Position numbers and translations under genes: made by a program. The notes beneath the pieces were generated by a model, which was given only the letters and a program-made list of their open reading frames with translations, was not told where the DNA came from and did no database searches. From Bedellia somnulentella (lineage: Eukaryota > Arthropoda > Insecta > Lepidoptera > Bedelliidae), in assembly GCA_963576735.1 (NCBI GenBank), contig OY755197.1, positions 10,428,501-10,492,500 on the forward strand: 64,000 bases of DNA, in the 5' to 3' direction. Positions 42,487 through 53,237 of this stretch are shown in pieces (positions within the stretch are counted from its first letter, which is position 1; every line of letters starts with the position of its first letter).

Positions 42487-44241
42487 TTATTGATTGAGTT
42501 GTAAGAATGCTTTCATTTTCAACCTAAATGATGACAAAGAGCTTAACTTTTTTAAGGGAGGGGGTAAATCATTCCAGCATTTCGTGGCAGCAAAACGAAA
42601 ACTACCCCGAAATGCTGTAGTGCGATGGCGAGGTGTGACAAGTAATGTAGCACATCCACGAGTAGTGTAATGACTCAAATTTTTTGACCAAACCAGTTTT
42701 TCATTTAAGTAGAGTGGGCTTCCACGTTTGATGATACCAAACAAAAGAGTGGCCAAGTGTAATTTACGCCTTGATTCTAAATTCAATATCTTATTTTGAT
42801 TTAAAATAGGTGATATATGACTTCTAGGGGCAATGTCGTAACAAAACCTGATACACGCATTCTGCACTCTCTGTATAAGCCGTTGTGTACGAGCGAGAAG
42901 ACAGGGGCCATACACGACATCACCGTAATTAAGTTTGCTTAGTATCAAGGAGTTACATAACTTAATACGGAGTTCGATACTCAAATAAGGCCGTATTTTA
43001 TATAAAACTTTTAGTTTATAAAAACAGTTACTAACTTTGTCTAAAACATGTTTTTCAAATCTTAAATTTTCGTCGAATATTAAGCCGAGGTTGCGTGCCT
43101 GTTTGACCCTTTCGATTTCCACATTACCTATTAGTAATTTTGGGTTTTTTTCCGCTACCTTTGTTCGTTGGGTTTTGTTTCCTAAAATAAGGAATTTAGA
43201 TTTGTTAGGATTTAGTGTGAGAGAGTTAATTTTGCACCATTTCTCAATGTTATTTAAGTCCTTATTCATTGAGTCCAACGATTCGACAAAATTATTGGAG
43301 TCAATAGGAGTATAGATTTGTAGGTCATCTGCAAAAAGGTGATATTTACAATGGGATATATGGGAGGTAAGGTCTGATGTGTATAAAATGAAAAGCAGCG
43401 GAGCCAGGTTGGATCCTTGGGGTGTTCCTCTACATACTGCGTATTCATTTGAAAATATTACATCGCCATTCTTTTTAGTTAATTTAACAATCTGTGATCG
43501 TGCAGTGAGGTAACTGTTAAACCACTGTATAGTAGCTGAGTCAAAACCATAGTATGATAATTTAGCTACAACTAGTGGGTGATTCATCGAGTCAAATGCG
43601 CGGGTGCAGTCCAACAAGGTCAGTAGAGTGGCCTTTCCCTTATCTTGAGCCAATAAGATGCTATCGACCACGTCAAGGAGAGCAGTGGTAGTACTGTGCT
43701 CTTTCCGAAATCCTGATTGAAAGATTGGAAGAATTTTGTTATCCTCGAGATATTTTGTCATTTGCTCACAGACTACTTTTTCCAAAATTTTTGACATGCA
43801 AGAGAGTAAACTAATCGGGCGTAGGTCGGCACAGGTTGTAGGATTATTATTTTTTGGAAGTGGTAATACTAAAGCTCTTTTCCATAAGTCCGGAAAAGTG
43901 CAACTTTCTATAGATTTATTCACTATAAATGTTATGATTTCCAAAGTGGTAGGAAGAGTCAGGAGTAGCATAGAAAGTGAGATATGATCGGGACCTTGCG
44001 CATTTGATTTAAGGCTTTTTATTACTTCTAGCACCTTATCCGTTGTTATAGTGTGTAGCTTGAATGTAGAGGAAGAGTATCTGTGAGTTTTAAAATAATT
44101 TAAGTTTTCCGCATTTGTGTCGTTATCTCCAGGTACAGTTAAAAATTGTTGGTTTATAAAATCCGAGTCATTGAAATGTTCGGGCAGTACTAGATCGGTG
44201 TGTTTGCGTAGTACTATTGATTTCAAATTTTTCCATAACAA
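42487..44241 (-). CDS. LINE reverse transcriptase ORF2 (endonuclease missing)
   Basis: 584 codons from the first internal start; the frame is open further upstream to about 44400 (DSHKKDYKDLKHLVNVTLHY). RT blocks: KSNAQGPDHISLSMLLL, LPLPKNN, ADLRPISLLSCMSKILEKVV, FQSGFRKEHSTTTALLDVVD, motif A LLTLLDCTRAFDSMNH, motif B CRGTPQGSNLAPLLFILY, motif C FADDLQIY (about residue 302). The C-terminal domain is RVQNACIRFCYDIAPRSHIS, ESRRKLHLATLLFG, HRTTAFRGSFRFAATKCWND. No stops interrupt the RT, so the deletion copy is young. It is collinear with 17305-18690 and distinct from the RTE proteins. Confidence 0.92.
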   Translation of the reverse strand: MLWKNLKSIVLRKHTDLVLPEHFNDSDFINQQFLTVPGDNDTNAENLNYFKTHRYSSSTFKLHTITTDKVLEVIKSLKSNAQGPDHISLSMLLLTLPTTLEIITFIVNKSIESCTFPDLWKRALVLPLPKNNNPTTCADLRPISLLSCMSKILEKVVCEQMTKYLEDNKILPIFQSGFRKEHSTTTALLDVVDSILLAQDKGKATLLTLLDCTRAFDSMNHPLVVAKLSYYGFDSATIQWFNSYLTARSQIVKLTKKNGDVIFSNEYAVCRGTPQGSNLAPLLFILYTSDLTSHISHCKYHLFADDLQIYTPIDSNNFVESLDSMNKDLNNIEKWCKINSLTLNPNKSKFLILGNKTQRTKVAEKNPKLLIGNVEIERVKQARNLGLIFDENLRFEKHVLDKVSNCFYKLKVLYKIRPYLSIELRIKLCNSLILSKLNYGDVVYGPCLLARTQRLIQRVQNACIRFCYDIAPRSHISPILNQNKILNLESRRKLHLATLLFGIIKRGSPLYLNEKLVWSKNLSHYTTRGCATLLVTPRHRTTAFRGSFRFAATKCWNDLPPPLKKLSSLSSFRLKMKAFLQLNQ

Positions 44242-44354
44242 GTTCGGGTTTTTTAAATTTTTGTTGATGTAAGTATCGAAATAAGCTTTTTTTTCATAGT
44301 GAAGTGTGACATTTACTAGATGTTTTAAGTCTTTGTAATCCTTTTTATGTGAGT

Positions 44355-45479
44355 CTAAGTGAGTATGATTGTATTTGTTCTGTACCGCTTCGTAAGTCTC
44401 TCATTTATATAGATCCGCGTACTTGAATGATCAGGTAGGCCTAAATTGGAGGTCGTTACATCTCGACGTACCCTGGCGCTTTTAATGAGTGCATCTCGTA
44501 GAGGTCGCCGTGCCAGCCGCACGACCAGCAGCCGCGGCTGGTGCAGCGGGCCGGTGGCGGCGGTGGCGGCGACGCGGCGCGGCCCGACTCGCCGCGCGTC
44601 CACCACGTCACGCTCCTCCAGCTCCACCTGCAGCTTCTTGGCCAGCTGCAGCACGATGTGTCCAGCCGACTCGCCCGGGTATTCGGGAACACCACTAATT
44701 TGCAAATCGTTACTCAGACTTGCTTGTTCGCGTTCATTAAGTTCATCCTCCAGTTTGCTGACAGTTTCGTTTAGGTTATAAGAGCTAGAAACCTGTTCTT
44801 TTAACTGTTGAATTTCGGACTTTAACGAAATATTTTCACTTTCTAACGCATTTAAACGAAGATTGTACGATCCGATTTCATTTCTAAATTCATTAAGCTG
44901 GTTTGTAAGCTCGTTAAAGTCCTTTTTAAAATCCCTGCTGATGGATGCTCTAAATTCAGAAAATTTTGAATCTAATACGTTTTTCAACATTTCGACGGTT
45001 AGGGATTGGTGGCTGTTGTCAGGAGTTTTTTTTTCAGTCCCTACTTCTTGCTGTAAATCATCACATGACATGTTCGTGACATCTAATAAGCTGTTTTGCG
45101 GTTCATCATCACAATGTAGTAGTTGGGGTTTGCGAATCGGAGTACTATCATTCCTATCCTTGCGCTGCGTAGTGTTTTCACACAAGTTGCATCTCCAAGA
45201 CCCGATTTTAGTGTAGTTGGCCATGTAAGCAGCAGCAGTTATGTTAAGGCATTGATAGTGGTAAGCAGCTTTGCAGAGGCAGCATTTAATCAAATCCGTT
45301 ATGTCTACCTTTCGTTGACAGGCCAAGCAGTTCATCTTTGTGATAGAAAGTATAGTCAATGTGTAGGTAGATACGTGGGTATGTATGCGTAAAGCTGTTG
45401 GCGTTAGATAGCACTTAGACGGGTAAGAGGCTACGAGAATTTGTGTACTCACACGCAGTTTGAATATGTCGTGCTGCAA
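44355..45479 (-). CDS. LINE ORF1: PHD-like zinc finger, coiled coil and RNA-binding-like region
   Basis: 374 codons; the more likely start is Met49 (45335), just before NCLACQRKVDITDLIKCCLC. Zinc-binding residues Cys51, Cys54, Cys66 or 67, Cys69, His74, Cys77, Cys97 and Cys100 form a PHD-like finger. A heptad coiled coil follows (LNEFRNEIGSYNLRLNALES to LNETVSKLEDELNEREQ), then a segment ISGVPEYPGESAGHIVLQLA that resembles the RRM-like/transposase-22 region of LINE ORF1 proteins. The role in such elements is RNA binding and particle assembly. It is fused at its end to ORF2 sequence in another frame, stopping at NTIILT. The coding strand is markedly GC-rich over 44450-44700. Confidence 0.85.
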   Translation of the reverse strand: MQHDIFKLRVSTQILVASYPSKCYLTPTALRIHTHVSTYTLTILSITKMNCLACQRKVDITDLIKCCLCKAAYHYQCLNITAAAYMANYTKIGSWRCNLCENTTQRKDRNDSTPIRKPQLLHCDDEPQNSLLDVTNMSCDDLQQEVGTEKKTPDNSHQSLTVEMLKNVLDSKFSEFRASISRDFKKDFNELTNQLNEFRNEIGSYNLRLNALESENISLKSEIQQLKEQVSSSYNLNETVSKLEDELNEREQASLSNDLQISGVPEYPGESAGHIVLQLAKKLQVELEERDVVDARRVGPRRVAATAATGPLHQPRLLVVRLARRPLRDALIKSARVRRDVTTSNLGLPDHSSTRIYINERLTKRYRTNTIILT

Positions 45480-45500
45480 TTGGTTGCTCGTTCGTAGTAG

Positions 45501-46012
45501 ACAGGACTACGAACTACGACGCACAGTGCTGTCCCTTTCTGGTCTCGCGTCGCTCTTGTCTGGCACCGCTTCTCACGTCCGCGCGTCGCTACGCGTAGTC
45601 AGCTGATACACCGGTACTTAGATACAGACGTTAACCGTTATTTTAAAATTTGGTTTATATATCTTGCTTTTTTCGCGTTAACTATGGGCTGTTTATATAA
45701 TCCACATTTACTAGCGTGAGCCTCGCAGTGTTCACTTCATCTGAGTATAATTTTTGATCCAAAAAACTGATTATATACTATTTTATCCGACAATTATTAG
45801 GAGTTGAAATTTAGCATTACCGTATGTAAGTAGTGTTTTCGACAAACTGATACTGATAGCTTAGGTTATTTTAACTGGCGTAGGTCGACTAATGAAAAGA
45901 AGTCTCATATCCGATAGGATAAGATTAAAACAGTCTATAAGAAGATAAATGAATGTGAAACACGCGTAAGAAGTTTGTCAGGATTATACTGAGTAGTATC
46001 TGCTCAAACTCA
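45501..46012. other. 5' flank of the CR1-like LINE and unassigned DNA
   Basis: 45501-45620 is GC-rich and may be the LINE 5' UTR or promoter. The rest is AT-rich and unrecognised. Confidence 0.4.
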
Positions 46013-46245
46013 AACGTTTTCACCGTATATCCCCGAAGGGGTTGGCAGAGGTAATTATACTTCTGAACATCACGTGACATTGTCACCTGGTGTTCAGAGC
46101 ACCCACGTTTCGCATGGACAGTGTACTCACGTGATAGCTAGTAAGCTTATCGTCTTTTGTACGAATACACTGTCACATGGCTAAGTACAACTAAGCCATG
46201 TGGGTTTCCTCTAGATGTTTTCCCTCACCGTATCTGCGTTCGCCA
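46013..46245 (-). mobile_element. Family A SINE, headless reverse copy
   Basis: TATATCCCCGAAGGGGTTGG, GAACATCACGTGACATTGTC, TACGAATACACTGTCACATG, TGGGTTTCCTCTAGATGTTT. The tRNA-like head is missing. Confidence 0.85.
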
Positions 46246-46732
46246 ATTATCTCCGATAGTAATAAATCTGCTGAGTGTGAGTGCAAAACAATAAATGTCC
46301 AACAAATTGCTAACACCACAGCTTAGCGGATGCGCATAACATTAACCGACATTGTTGAACCACTACACGAACCGAATACACATTTGTCATGTAAAACAAT
46401 ACGAGTCATGTCGCAGAGGTGATAAACTTAGGTGTGTTGACACTGGCGTAAATGATGACGACAACCGCCGCGGAATGCCGTTTGTCTAGTGCATACGAAT
46501 ACAACTATTGTACAGGTATTCGACGCGATTCAGTCGCAGCTTGTACAATTATGTCGATAGAAAGTGCGTTTGAAAAACGTGGAAGAAAAAGCTTTAAGGG
46601 ACTACTAGGCTAGGGCTCTTGTATTGATTGGTGGGCTATGATGCTTGTAATCCATCTCTAAGTATCCCTCATTTTACTGTCATATCCCCACTCAATTTCC
46701 AACAGTCTTGCTATTACATTACATCACATATG
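46246..46732. other. Unassigned stretch
   Basis: Unique sequence of mixed composition; nothing recognised. Confidence 0.5.
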
Positions 46733-46968
46733 ACAGACATATATATACTCACGGCTATAAATCCCTAGAAGGGGTAGCCAGAGCTAAGAAATTAGAAATT
46801 CCTCAGCCACTTTTGGAAATGTGAATGGGGAACAGCTATTAAAATAAAGGTTGTTGGTGATGAGTCTCCAACCGCATCGCCCAAAGAATCCCTTAAAAGA
46901 AACCACACCCGCCGTATGAAATGGGGTAGTGCTATTCTAAGCCGACATTACACAGCAATGCACAATAT
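46733..46968 (-). mobile_element. Family B SINE
   Basis: Reverse copy with a deletion in the CGCCTCTTACGT region; ends GCCGACATTACACAGC. Confidence 0.87.
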
Positions 46969-47094
46969 ATATGCACAGTAATGTAAACCCGTATGTAAAC
47001 ACGGATCCTCAGACTATGCAAGACTATATCCTTTAATTTTCATTTATTTATTGTATAATATGCTTTTGATTTTCAAATGATAAATAATGTACCT

Positions 47095-47215
47095 CTTCAT
47101 TTCTCTCAGAGGCTATCGATCGCCATTTTGTGCGATCCGGACAAACCTGTCAAGCTACATTTACATCCATCAATATTTTCATACATGCTCTTTTATTTTT
47201 CATACTACGGACGCT
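47095..47215 (-). mobile_element. RTE LINE 3' fragment, tail missing
   Basis: GAGGCTATCGATCGCCATTT, TTACATCCATCAATATTTTC, TACATGCTCTTTTATTTTTC. Confidence 0.78.
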
Positions 47216-47260
47216 AATTTATATAAGTTAGGTTCTCCAGCCACATCCCAACAATTGCTG

Positions 47261-47507
47261 TGTAGTGTCTGCTTAGAATAGCACTACCCCATTTCTTCCG
47301 GTGGGTGTACGTAAGAGGCGACTAACGGTGTTGGGGCTTTTAAGGGATTTTTGGGCGATGCGGTTGAAGACCCATCACTAACAACCTTTATTTCACCATC
47401 TTTACCCCACTCAACTTTCCAAAAGTGGCTGAGGAATTTCGAATTCCTTAGTTCTGGCTACCCCTTCTAGGGATTTATAGCCGTGAGTATATGTATGTAT
47501 GTATGTG
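47261..47507 (+). mobile_element. Family B SINE with target-site duplication
   Basis: Complete forward copy; TCCCAACAAT precedes (about 47247-47256) and follows (about 47508-47517). Confidence 0.9.
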
Positions 47508-47908
47508 TCCCAACAATAATTTTAAAAAGCCCCAATTCACAGCTAAATAAAAAACAACCATCCAGTAAACCTTTGAAGTAATTATATCATTAAGAAAACA
47601 TAAGCCCTTCTCATAAATGGCAAACGAAATATTCTCCGAGATGTTTTTGAACACGCCTCAACGTGTCGCGACGTAACTAATTACACCTCCCTTGTCGCAG
47701 GTAGGTGAGCAGAATGAATAATGAATTGGAGAGTTGGCTGCGAGCCAAAACTTGGGGAATTTCGCTGCTAAACGTTTACGAAGCGCTCAGTAAGTGGGCG
47801 GGAGTAGTGTGTTATCAAATGTTTTACAAATGGTGCTTAGGTTGTAGGTTTCAAGTGTATAGAATAGAAAAAGATTTATTGCATTGCATGTAACAATAAA
47901 AAAAATTT
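47508..47908. other. Unassigned stretch
   Basis: Includes a CTCCCTTGTCGCAG acceptor-like site at 47687-47700 followed by a short open frame. No family or downstream donor supports an exon. Confidence 0.35.
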
Positions 47909-48153
47909 GCTTTGTAGTGTCGGCTTAGAATAGCACTACCCCAATTCTTGCGGTGGGTGTACGTAAGAGGCGACTAACGGTATTGGGGCTATTAAGGAAT
48001 TTTTGAACGACGCGGTTGGAGACCCATCACCTTTATTTTACCATCATTTCCTCACTCAACTTTCCAAAAGTGGCTGAGGAATTTCTGATTCCTTCGCTCT
48101 GGCTACCCCATCTAGGGATTTATAGCCGTGAGTATATGTATGTATGTACGTAA
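47909..48153 (+). mobile_element. Family B SINE
   Basis: Forward copy (GCTTTGTAGTGTCGGCTTAG to GTGAGTATATGTATGTATG). Confidence 0.88.
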
Positions 48154-49091
48154 TTTTAATAAAATGGTGTTTTTGGAAATTAAAAAGAGTACTCATAGTA
48201 AAATTAAATATTTTATAAACCTGAAAGCGAGTAAAATATATTCCTTGATTCCCTAAATTTTCAGTTTCATAGCATGCAAGCAAATTTTCCAAATATTTTC
48301 ATTAATTACTGAATAGTTTTTTTAAGAAATTTCTCATAACTAATTTTTATGTAAATCAATTTTTAGCAGTCGGTATTAGTTCTAGTAGGGATTGTAACAA
48401 ACAAATTGTACTAAGCAAAATACCTTTATATTAAAACGTTGTCCAAAACTATTAAATAACCTTCTTATCGATACAATATGCTATCATATATTATAAAGTT
48501 AATACTTAAACTATTTATTGCCTTGTGTAATTACATATCTCATGTTCTATAGCCAAGTCTTCGTATATAAGTTTAGTTTAGTCCAATTTGAAACTGAGAG
48601 GCGATTCTTCGTTGCATTTGTAAACTTTGACCTCGCTGTAATAACTTGACGTAGAATTATCAGAGCTTCATAGCTGGGATATAACTGAGGCTGTGTTTTT
48701 GTGATAAGCTGACGCGATTCGAAAAGCGGAAACCTTTTTGAAACTATCGTGTTATCTATTTAACTTTTATACATTTAAAGTTGTAACTGATATAGAGTAT
48801 TGCCATATTTGGGTGCGTGTGTATCTTTCACTGTCTGTTTTATTAGCAGACGTTTAGGCTAAAACCATGTATCTGGGATCAAGTTGCATGAAATAAAAGC
48901 CTGAACTTCTAAATCAAAAATCGAAAGCGGCAAAGAAGAGGGGCAGAAAGTTTTGGATTCAGAATCAGTGTTCATTAATAGCAGCTCTCCTAGTTCTAAG
49001 TACCCGCCTACCCTTAAAACCCGTAAAGATATCCACGGGAAGATACTGAGCAGTACTATTCAAAAAGCTACATTACACAGCATCATTAACA
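48154..49091. other. Unassigned stretch
   Basis: AT-rich, apparently unique sequence; I see no gene or repeat in it. Confidence 0.5.
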
Positions 49092-49243
49092 TACATATAT
49101 ACTCACGGTTATAAATCCCCAGAAGGGGTAGCCAGAGCTAAGGAATTAGAAATTCCTCAGCCACTTTTGGAAGATGCGTGGGGAAAAGATGGTAAGAATA
49201 AAGGTTGTTGGTGATGGGTCTTCAACCGCATCGCCCAAAAATC

Positions 49244-52047
49244 AAAAGTCAAAAAAAAGTCAAAAAGTTTATTTTTCAAAATTAAGTTAAAAATTATCAT
49301 TTTTTGAACGTCAAATTTTTTTAAATTTATCATTAGTCCGTTGCTTCGGAAGGTGTTCGTAAAGAGAAGAAGCAACAAAGAAACTCTTTACATTCACATT
49401 TTTTCATTTTTTCAAAACATGGTTTGTACAATTTCAGTTTATTAACATGTTTTTACTTTATAAAAGATTTTCTATGCGACAAAACCAAACGCTAGTTTGA
49501 CATATTTAAAATAAATTGTCCATCACAAAAACCAATCACATAACGTGAGAAGAAAAATCCTCACCAGACAATTATTCCTAGGAATAACGAGGGAAGATTT
49601 ATAGCTTTACGGACACGGTCATGTGCGCGTTGGGTCCTTGTCGTTTAAAAAATCTTGAACACTGTAGTAAGACTTCTTTAAAAGCATGGCTTTTATTGCC
49701 TTTTTAAAAGATGCCACAGGCAATTCCAATATGTCAGAAGGAAGTTTGTTGAACATTTTCAGGGATAGTCCCATAAAGGAGTTACTTACTTTATTAAGTC
49801 TCCACTTCGGTACGTGAAGTTTGTCCTTATTTCGAGTGTTAACAGTATGCCTATCACTAACTTTACTAAATTGGCCTATATTCTTTTTGGCATACATTAA
49901 ATTCTCAAATATGTATTGGCAAGGGACAGTTAAAATGCCAATTTCTTTAAATTTTTCGCGCAACGAATACCTCGACCTCAACATGTAAATAGATCGGATA
50001 GCTCGCTTTTGTAAGACGAAAACTTTATGAACATCAGCCGCTTTACCCCATAATAAAATACCGTACGACATAATACTATGAAAATAACTGAAATACACAA
50101 TGCGAGCTGTTTCTACGTCTGCTATTTCTCTAATCTTACGCACGGCATACGCTGCTGAGCTCAGCCTTTTAGAAAGTGTTAGTATATGGGGTCCCCATTG
50201 CAACTTAGAATCGATTATTATCCCTAGGAATTTTGTTTCTTTCACTAATTCTACTTGTTCACTATCAATAACAATATTGTTATCAACTTGCCTAACATTC
50301 GGTAAAGTAAATTTAATACATTTAGTTTTTTTGGCATTTAGAACCAGGTTATTTACAGTAAACCAATGCAATACCAGTGAGATAGCTTTATTTACGTCGT
50401 CAAGTGATGTAGAGGATCTCGCTACATTAAATATTAAAGATGTGTCATCTGCAAACATAACTATCTCAGAATACTTTTGTACCATAAATGGTAAATCATT
50501 AATGTAAATCAGAAACAGTAATGGGCCAAGTATAGAACCTTGAGGAACGCCCATCTCTATTTCCGATCCTTCCGACGTGGTTCCATTAATATCAACCTTT
50601 AAAGTTCTTTTATGAAGATATGATGCCATTAATTTCAGTGCTTGCTCGTCAAAACCGTAATATTTAAGTTTAATCAACGCTATTTCTTTTTTTACACAAT
50701 CAAAAGCTTTTGTGAGGTCACAAAATATACCTAATGCATCCCGGGAGTTTTCCCATGAATTAAAAATATGTTTCATTAGTGACACTCCTGCATCTACAGT
50801 AGACCTACCTTTGGTGAAACCATATTGCTCGTCATGGAATATATTATGATTGTTGAAATATGAAAGCATTTGGTTGGACATGATTTTCTCAAAAACTTTA
50901 CTGAGAACTGGCAAAATAGAAATAGGCCTATAATTGGTAAAGTCCTGACTATCTCCTGATTTATGTAGTGGGATGAGCCTACTTAACTTCATACAGTCTG
51001 GAAATTCTCCTATATCTATACATTTATTAAAAAGTATCGTTAAATGAGGAGCGATTATATTTATTATTCTGTTTATGACGAAAACTGACATTCCTGTTAT
51101 GTCTTCGGTTTTTTTAAGATTAATAGTTTTAAAATTTTTAATTATATCATTATTGTCAACATACTTGAAAGAAAACTGTGCTGTTGTTTTGGTAACATTT
51201 TGTTCCAACAACTCAAGAGCTTTCTGGGGACATGAATTTAATTTCTCTGTTGTCTGAGTGGGGGTATTTATAAAATGATTTTCAAAAATGTCAGCAATTT
51301 GTGATTTTGACTGTATCAGTTCATTATCTAATAATAAATTGAGATCATGTGGGGACTTAAGTTTTCCAGTTTCACTGTTAATTATTTTCCAGACAGTCTT
51401 ACTCTTGTTAGAAGAATTCATAATTTTATGTTTTATGCATCTAGATTTAGCTTCACCACAAACTTTTTTGAAAATTTTTGAATAATTTCTGACATAAATA
51501 ATAAAATCTTGGTTGAAGTTAAAGGACTTTTCTCTATAAATGTTATATAGGTGATCTCTACTTATTCTAATTCCAGCGGTGGCCCATTCAGCAAAAGAGC
51601 ATTTTGTATTACACAGTATTACCTTAGTTTTAAAGATTTTGTTGAATTCAGTTTTTAGCTCATTGATGAATGAAAGACAATTCTCTAATGATTCACTGCT
51701 TCTCATTGGGGGGCTGATGCTAGACCTAATATTATTTTCAAATAAGCTAAGTTTTTTTTCAGTTATCTGTCTACATACTATTGACTTTTTCTTTTCGATG
51801 GTAAATTCTAAATTTATAAATTGACCCTTGTGGTCTGAGGTAATGCAATCAAAAAGGAAGTGACCGGAGTAATCACAATTGCAATAAATATTATCTAAAC
51901 ATGTTGCAGAGGTCGAGGTAATTCGGGTTGGCTCATTAAATACATTTAGAAGATTAAATGATTGAAAAAATGTCAATATTCTCTCCTTTACTAGACCCTC
52001 ACCCAACAAGTCAACATTGAAATCCCCACAAACTACAACCTCTCTGG
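49244..52047 (-). mobile_element. 5'-truncated L2-like LINE
   Basis: 2.8 kb; the tail on the minus strand is built of TTTTTGAC-type repeats (49244-49270). The 5' break lies in the endonuclease domain. A decayed relative is at 9800-10480. Confidence 0.9.
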
Positions 52048-52105
52048 AGCTGCGAAATCCCTTAAAAAGCCCCAATACCGTCAGTCGCCTCTTACGTACA
52101 CCCAC
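49619..52105 (-). CDS. LINE endonuclease C-terminus plus reverse transcriptase
   Basis: 828 codons, of which the first about 20 (MGVRKRRLTVLGLFKGF) come from the host SINE; LINE sequence begins at SSREVVVCGDFNVDLLGEG. Endonuclease remnants: GDFNVDLL, TCLDNIYCN, TSDHKGQF. RT: RLIPLHKSGDSQDFTNYRPI, SILPVLSKVFEKIMSNQMLS, DEQYGFTKGRSTVDAGVSLM, motif A LGIFCDLTKAFDCV, motif B MGVPQGSILGPLLFLIYIND, motif C MFADDTSLIF (about residue 550). The C-terminus is SYGILLWGKAADVHKVFVLQ and KRAIRSIYMLRSRYSLREKF. No internal stops, so a recent insertion. The N-terminal endonuclease catalytic residues are lost. Clade L2/CR1-group by motif style; not proven. Confidence 0.92.
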   Translation of the reverse strand: MGVRKRRLTVLGLFKGFRSSREVVVCGDFNVDLLGEGLVKERILTFFQSFNLLNVFNEPTRITSTSATCLDNIYCNCDYSGHFLFDCITSDHKGQFINLEFTIEKKKSIVCRQITEKKLSLFENNIRSSISPPMRSSESLENCLSFINELKTEFNKIFKTKVILCNTKCSFAEWATAGIRISRDHLYNIYREKSFNFNQDFIIYVRNYSKIFKKVCGEAKSRCIKHKIMNSSNKSKTVWKIINSETGKLKSPHDLNLLLDNELIQSKSQIADIFENHFINTPTQTTEKLNSCPQKALELLEQNVTKTTAQFSFKYVDNNDIIKNFKTINLKKTEDITGMSVFVINRIINIIAPHLTILFNKCIDIGEFPDCMKLSRLIPLHKSGDSQDFTNYRPISILPVLSKVFEKIMSNQMLSYFNNHNIFHDEQYGFTKGRSTVDAGVSLMKHIFNSWENSRDALGIFCDLTKAFDCVKKEIALIKLKYYGFDEQALKLMASYLHKRTLKVDINGTTSEGSEIEMGVPQGSILGPLLFLIYINDLPFMVQKYSEIVMFADDTSLIFNVARSSTSLDDVNKAISLVLHWFTVNNLVLNAKKTKCIKFTLPNVRQVDNNIVIDSEQVELVKETKFLGIIIDSKLQWGPHILTLSKRLSSAAYAVRKIREIADVETARIVYFSYFHSIMSYGILLWGKAADVHKVFVLQKRAIRSIYMLRSRYSLREKFKEIGILTVPCQYIFENLMYAKKNIGQFSKVSDRHTVNTRNKDKLHVPKWRLNKVSNSFMGLSLKMFNKLPSDILELPVASFKKAIKAMLLKKSYYSVQDFLNDKDPTRT

Positions 52106-52184
52106 CGGAAGAAATGGGGTAGTGCTATTCTAAGCCGACACTACACAACACCAGTTTTAGGTTTTATTTTATAATGGATAACCA

Positions 52185-52440
52185 AACCTGAGGCGGCCAA
52201 AACAAATCGGTCTCTTTGAAGTCATATTTGTTTCTAGTTTAACAAGGTTGTTAGCGGTGACGGAAAACATCCCGAGGAAACTCACGTGGCTAAGTTGAAC
52301 CTAGTCACATCAAAGTGTATTCGTGGCGATAGGTCTGCCATCTATCACGTGAATGCACTGTCCAAACAAAACTTTGTTACAGAAATGTCATGTGACGAAT
52401 CAGTTGTAAGTTTTTATAACTTGTCATTCTAGCCCCTTTT
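52185..52440 (+). mobile_element. Family A SINE, decayed and headless
   Basis: TTGTTAGCGGTGACGGAAAA, CCCGAGGAAACTCACGTGGC, CTATCACGTGAATGCACTGT. Confidence 0.75.
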
Positions 52441-52571
52441 AGGTGTAAAATACCTCGCATTTTAGTCAACGATACAATAATTTATGTTTTAATACACCTT
52501 CGGAATCCGAAATAGAATTCTCTTTAGAAGGCTTTCAAAAAGCTAACTTTTTTATTTATTTATTGTATTAC

Positions 52572-52940
52572 CGTGCAACCGTGATAGCCCAGTGGGTAGA
52601 ACACTCGGTTATCGTGCAAACGACTAGTGTTCAAATCCTGGGTCGGGCCTACACCAATTTGTCTTTTCTAAAGACATATGTGTGGTTAATTTATCATGGT
52701 TGTTAACGGTGAGGGAAAACATCGTGAGGAAACCCACATGGCTGAGTTGTACTTAGTCATGTGACAGTGTATTCGTACAAAACGGCGATAGGCCTGCCCC
52801 CTATCACGTGAGTACACTGTCCATGCAAAACGTGGGTACTCTGGACACCAGGTGACAAAGTCACGTGATGTTCAGAAGTATTAGTACCTCTGCCAACCCC
52901 TTCGGGGATATTCGGCGTGAACGTTTATGTTATGTTTATG
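52572..52940 (+). mobile_element. Family A SINE with target-site duplication
   Basis: Complete copy: CGTGCAACCGTGATAGCCCA head, B box GTTCAAATCCTGG, body, CCCCTTCGGGGATATTCGG and an ATGTT tail. Flanked by TTATTGTATTAC (52560-52571, 52941-52952). A good reference copy for the family. Confidence 0.93.
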
Positions 52941-53237
52941 TTATTGTATTACAAACGAACCGCTTCGCTGATCGCGAATCGCTCAGTTACCCAATATACC
53001 CACAGCCTTAAACACGCAAAGTTACATATCCATCCGATCGGAGTTACGGGCTGTGGGTTCAACTAATGTTTGTTTTGGACGGCCATTGTTGAATAGATTA
53101 GGATTAAACTACATTACTTGGGCTTATCACAACACCGTCTAATTGTGCAGGTCAGCTGGAATCACTGGAGTAGCTACGATATTGGGGTTGACTATTCTGA
53201 AATTGGAATATTTAGTTTATATGAATTTATTTTATTG

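Larger units (their letters stand above)
41935..45500 (-). mobile_element. CR1/Jockey-superfamily LINE with endonuclease deletion
   Basis: Contains ORF1 (PHD finger and coiled coil) and the ORF2 RT region with a 3' UTR (41935-42486) resembling that of the LINE at 16939. The roughly 700-bp endonuclease region expected at the start of ORF2 is absent: ORF1 sequence (INERLTK) passes within a few bases into the post-endonuclease linker (YEAVQNKYNHTHLDSHKK). The left and right borders are approximate. Confidence 0.85.
49092..52147 (-). mobile_element. Family B SINE split by an L2-like LINE
   Basis: SINE pieces 49092-49243 (3' half, to CATCGCCCAAAAATC) and 52048-52147 (5' half, from AAATCCCTTAAAAAGCCCC). 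The host reads continuously across the LINE, and AAATC is duplicated at the join. Confidence 0.9.

Noticed and set aside
44446..44781. Plus-strand arginine/serine/alanine-rich open frames.
   Set aside because: Antisense shadow of the GC-rich end of LINE ORF1.
49619..52105. LINE protein starting at MGVRKRRLTVLGLF.
   Set aside because: The first about 20 codons derive from the host SINE across the insertion junction and are not the natural N-terminus.
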